Source of the DNA: Plazaster borealis
Taxonomy: Eukaryota > Echinodermata > Asteroidea > Forcipulatida > Labidiasteridae
Direction: 5' to 3'
DNA: 64,000 bases
Assembly (NCBI GenBank): GCA_021014325.1
Contig: CM037469.1
Location: 14,450,663-14,514,662, forward strand
Shown: positions 63,191 to 64,000 of the stretch, piece by piece
Numbering within the stretch: position 1 is the stretch's first letter
How the letters are laid out: the number at the start of each line of letters is the position of its first letter
Program-made: the position numbers and the translations under genes
The notes under the pieces: generated by a model
Seen by the model: the letters and a program-made list of their open reading frames with translations, nothing else
The model's database searches: none
What the model was told of the DNA's origin: nothing

Positions 63191-64000
63191 AAAGGGAGAT
63201 AACAGAAAATTGTATGACCTGTTTTATTTTGTACAATCATTGAAGTACTTCTGACTTCTAGGTTATCAGGTATGTCAAGAGACATTCCTAAAATTGATAC
63301 TTTTATCAATTTGTGAAAATCTTAATCACAGCTATTTTGAAGTTTATTTTCAAGTCTTTTGATTCTTCGTTGTGTATAAATATTTGACTTTTGATGATTT
63401 GTTGAGGCTAGGACAGGGAGGGAAAACATAAAGATTGAAAATGTAAACAATTTGGAGCAATAAAACTCGGTGTAAATATTTGTCACATATTTCACCTTAG
63501 ATTGAGCCGTACCCCGACCCATCAAACAATCTTGATAAAATTTTCGTTACAAAAATCAAAGACGTACACATGGAGAAAATATGAATTCAAAATGGCTTTT
63601 ACATAAAACAAAAATTCATGCAAAGGTAACGAAAATGAACAATAAAATAACAATAACATTTGAGCAAACAATGCAAATAAGGAGATTTTAAAAATCAAGA
63701 TTCTTGGGCTTAAAGCACATTGTCACTTTAACAAATAGGATAAGATGTATGCAGGTTCATCATTTGCAAAAAAATGTTACAAATCATGGTAACTTTTCAT
63801 TTTTTTTTTAGGTTTGTAATTTCTTTTGTTACATGATTGATATTTTAAAAGGCATGCTAACAAAAAAATATGTTTTATATATTTAAGACAGAAATTAAAA
63901 AAACAAAAAACATCAGCTTTTCTCACCAGTTTATAACAAAAGAACACTGGTTAATGTAAAGATTCTTCAAAAATAAAATCAACACATTTTCTTAAGCTAA
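63190..64000 (+). other. AT-rich end of window
   Basis: Long A and T runs, no reading frame with protein-like content, no repeat that I can match inside the window. Confidence 0.5.

Overview
This window is nuclear genomic DNA of an animal. It holds three spliced protein-coding genes on the + strand with consensus GT/AG borders, AT-rich introns, many short inverted-repeat DNA elements, tRNA-derived SINEs and satellite blocks. The CD38/BST1-type ADP-ribosyl cyclase, the Polinton, the Tx1-type LINE and the dense TTAA-flanked short elements fit a marine invertebrate deuterostome. An echinoderm, perhaps a sea star, is my best guess, but that is inference.

Layout. (1) 1-3,430: interspersed repeats only. 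(2) 3,438-26,592: a six-exon gene for a secreted or membrane-anchored protein I do not recognise. It carries five copies of an amphipathic helix with core LILKA, one at the end of each of exons 2-5 and one near the start of exon 6. All its introns are phase 0. Its intron 4 (19 kb) is almost entirely a nested mobile-element block: a (TTC)n-type microsatellite, a Tx1-clade LINE inside it (about 6,463-24,494), and an 11,814-bp Polinton/Maverick (8,723-20,536) inserted into the LINE endonuclease with a 6-bp target duplication TGTGCT. (3) 28,886-34,733: a six-exon gene for a phytanoyl-CoA dioxygenase (PhyH) family enzyme of 276 residues. (4) 40,518-48,170: a seven-exon gene for an ADP-ribosyl cyclase of 322 residues with signal peptide and a GPI-type tail. 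(5) 48,171-64,000: mostly repeats and satellites, with two possible - strand coding pieces (54,379-54,576 and 58,790-59,122).

The Polinton keeps a packaging ATPase, a retroviral-type integrase with chromodomain, penton-like and major capsid proteins, an adenain-type protease and small basic virion-like proteins. It has lost all but the C-terminal end of its protein-primed DNA polymerase. Its right arm carries - strand genes, including a WW plus PC4-like protein. The two 382-bp terminal inverted repeats have equal length, so the insertion looks young. Nevertheless about fifteen reading-frame breaks run through LINE and Polinton genes. Nearly all are single-base losses at short homopolymers and there are no point nonsense changes apart from the polymerase remnant, a pattern as compatible with assembly error as with decay.

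The rest is structured repeat DNA: at least four TTAA-flanked MITE families with related ends and central palindromes, four tRNA-derived SINE families, foldback elements, and a diverged satellite family present at three places. Coordinates of repeats are by eye and good to about 5-20 bases unless a target duplication is given. Protein functions come from motifs and family knowledge, with no database search.
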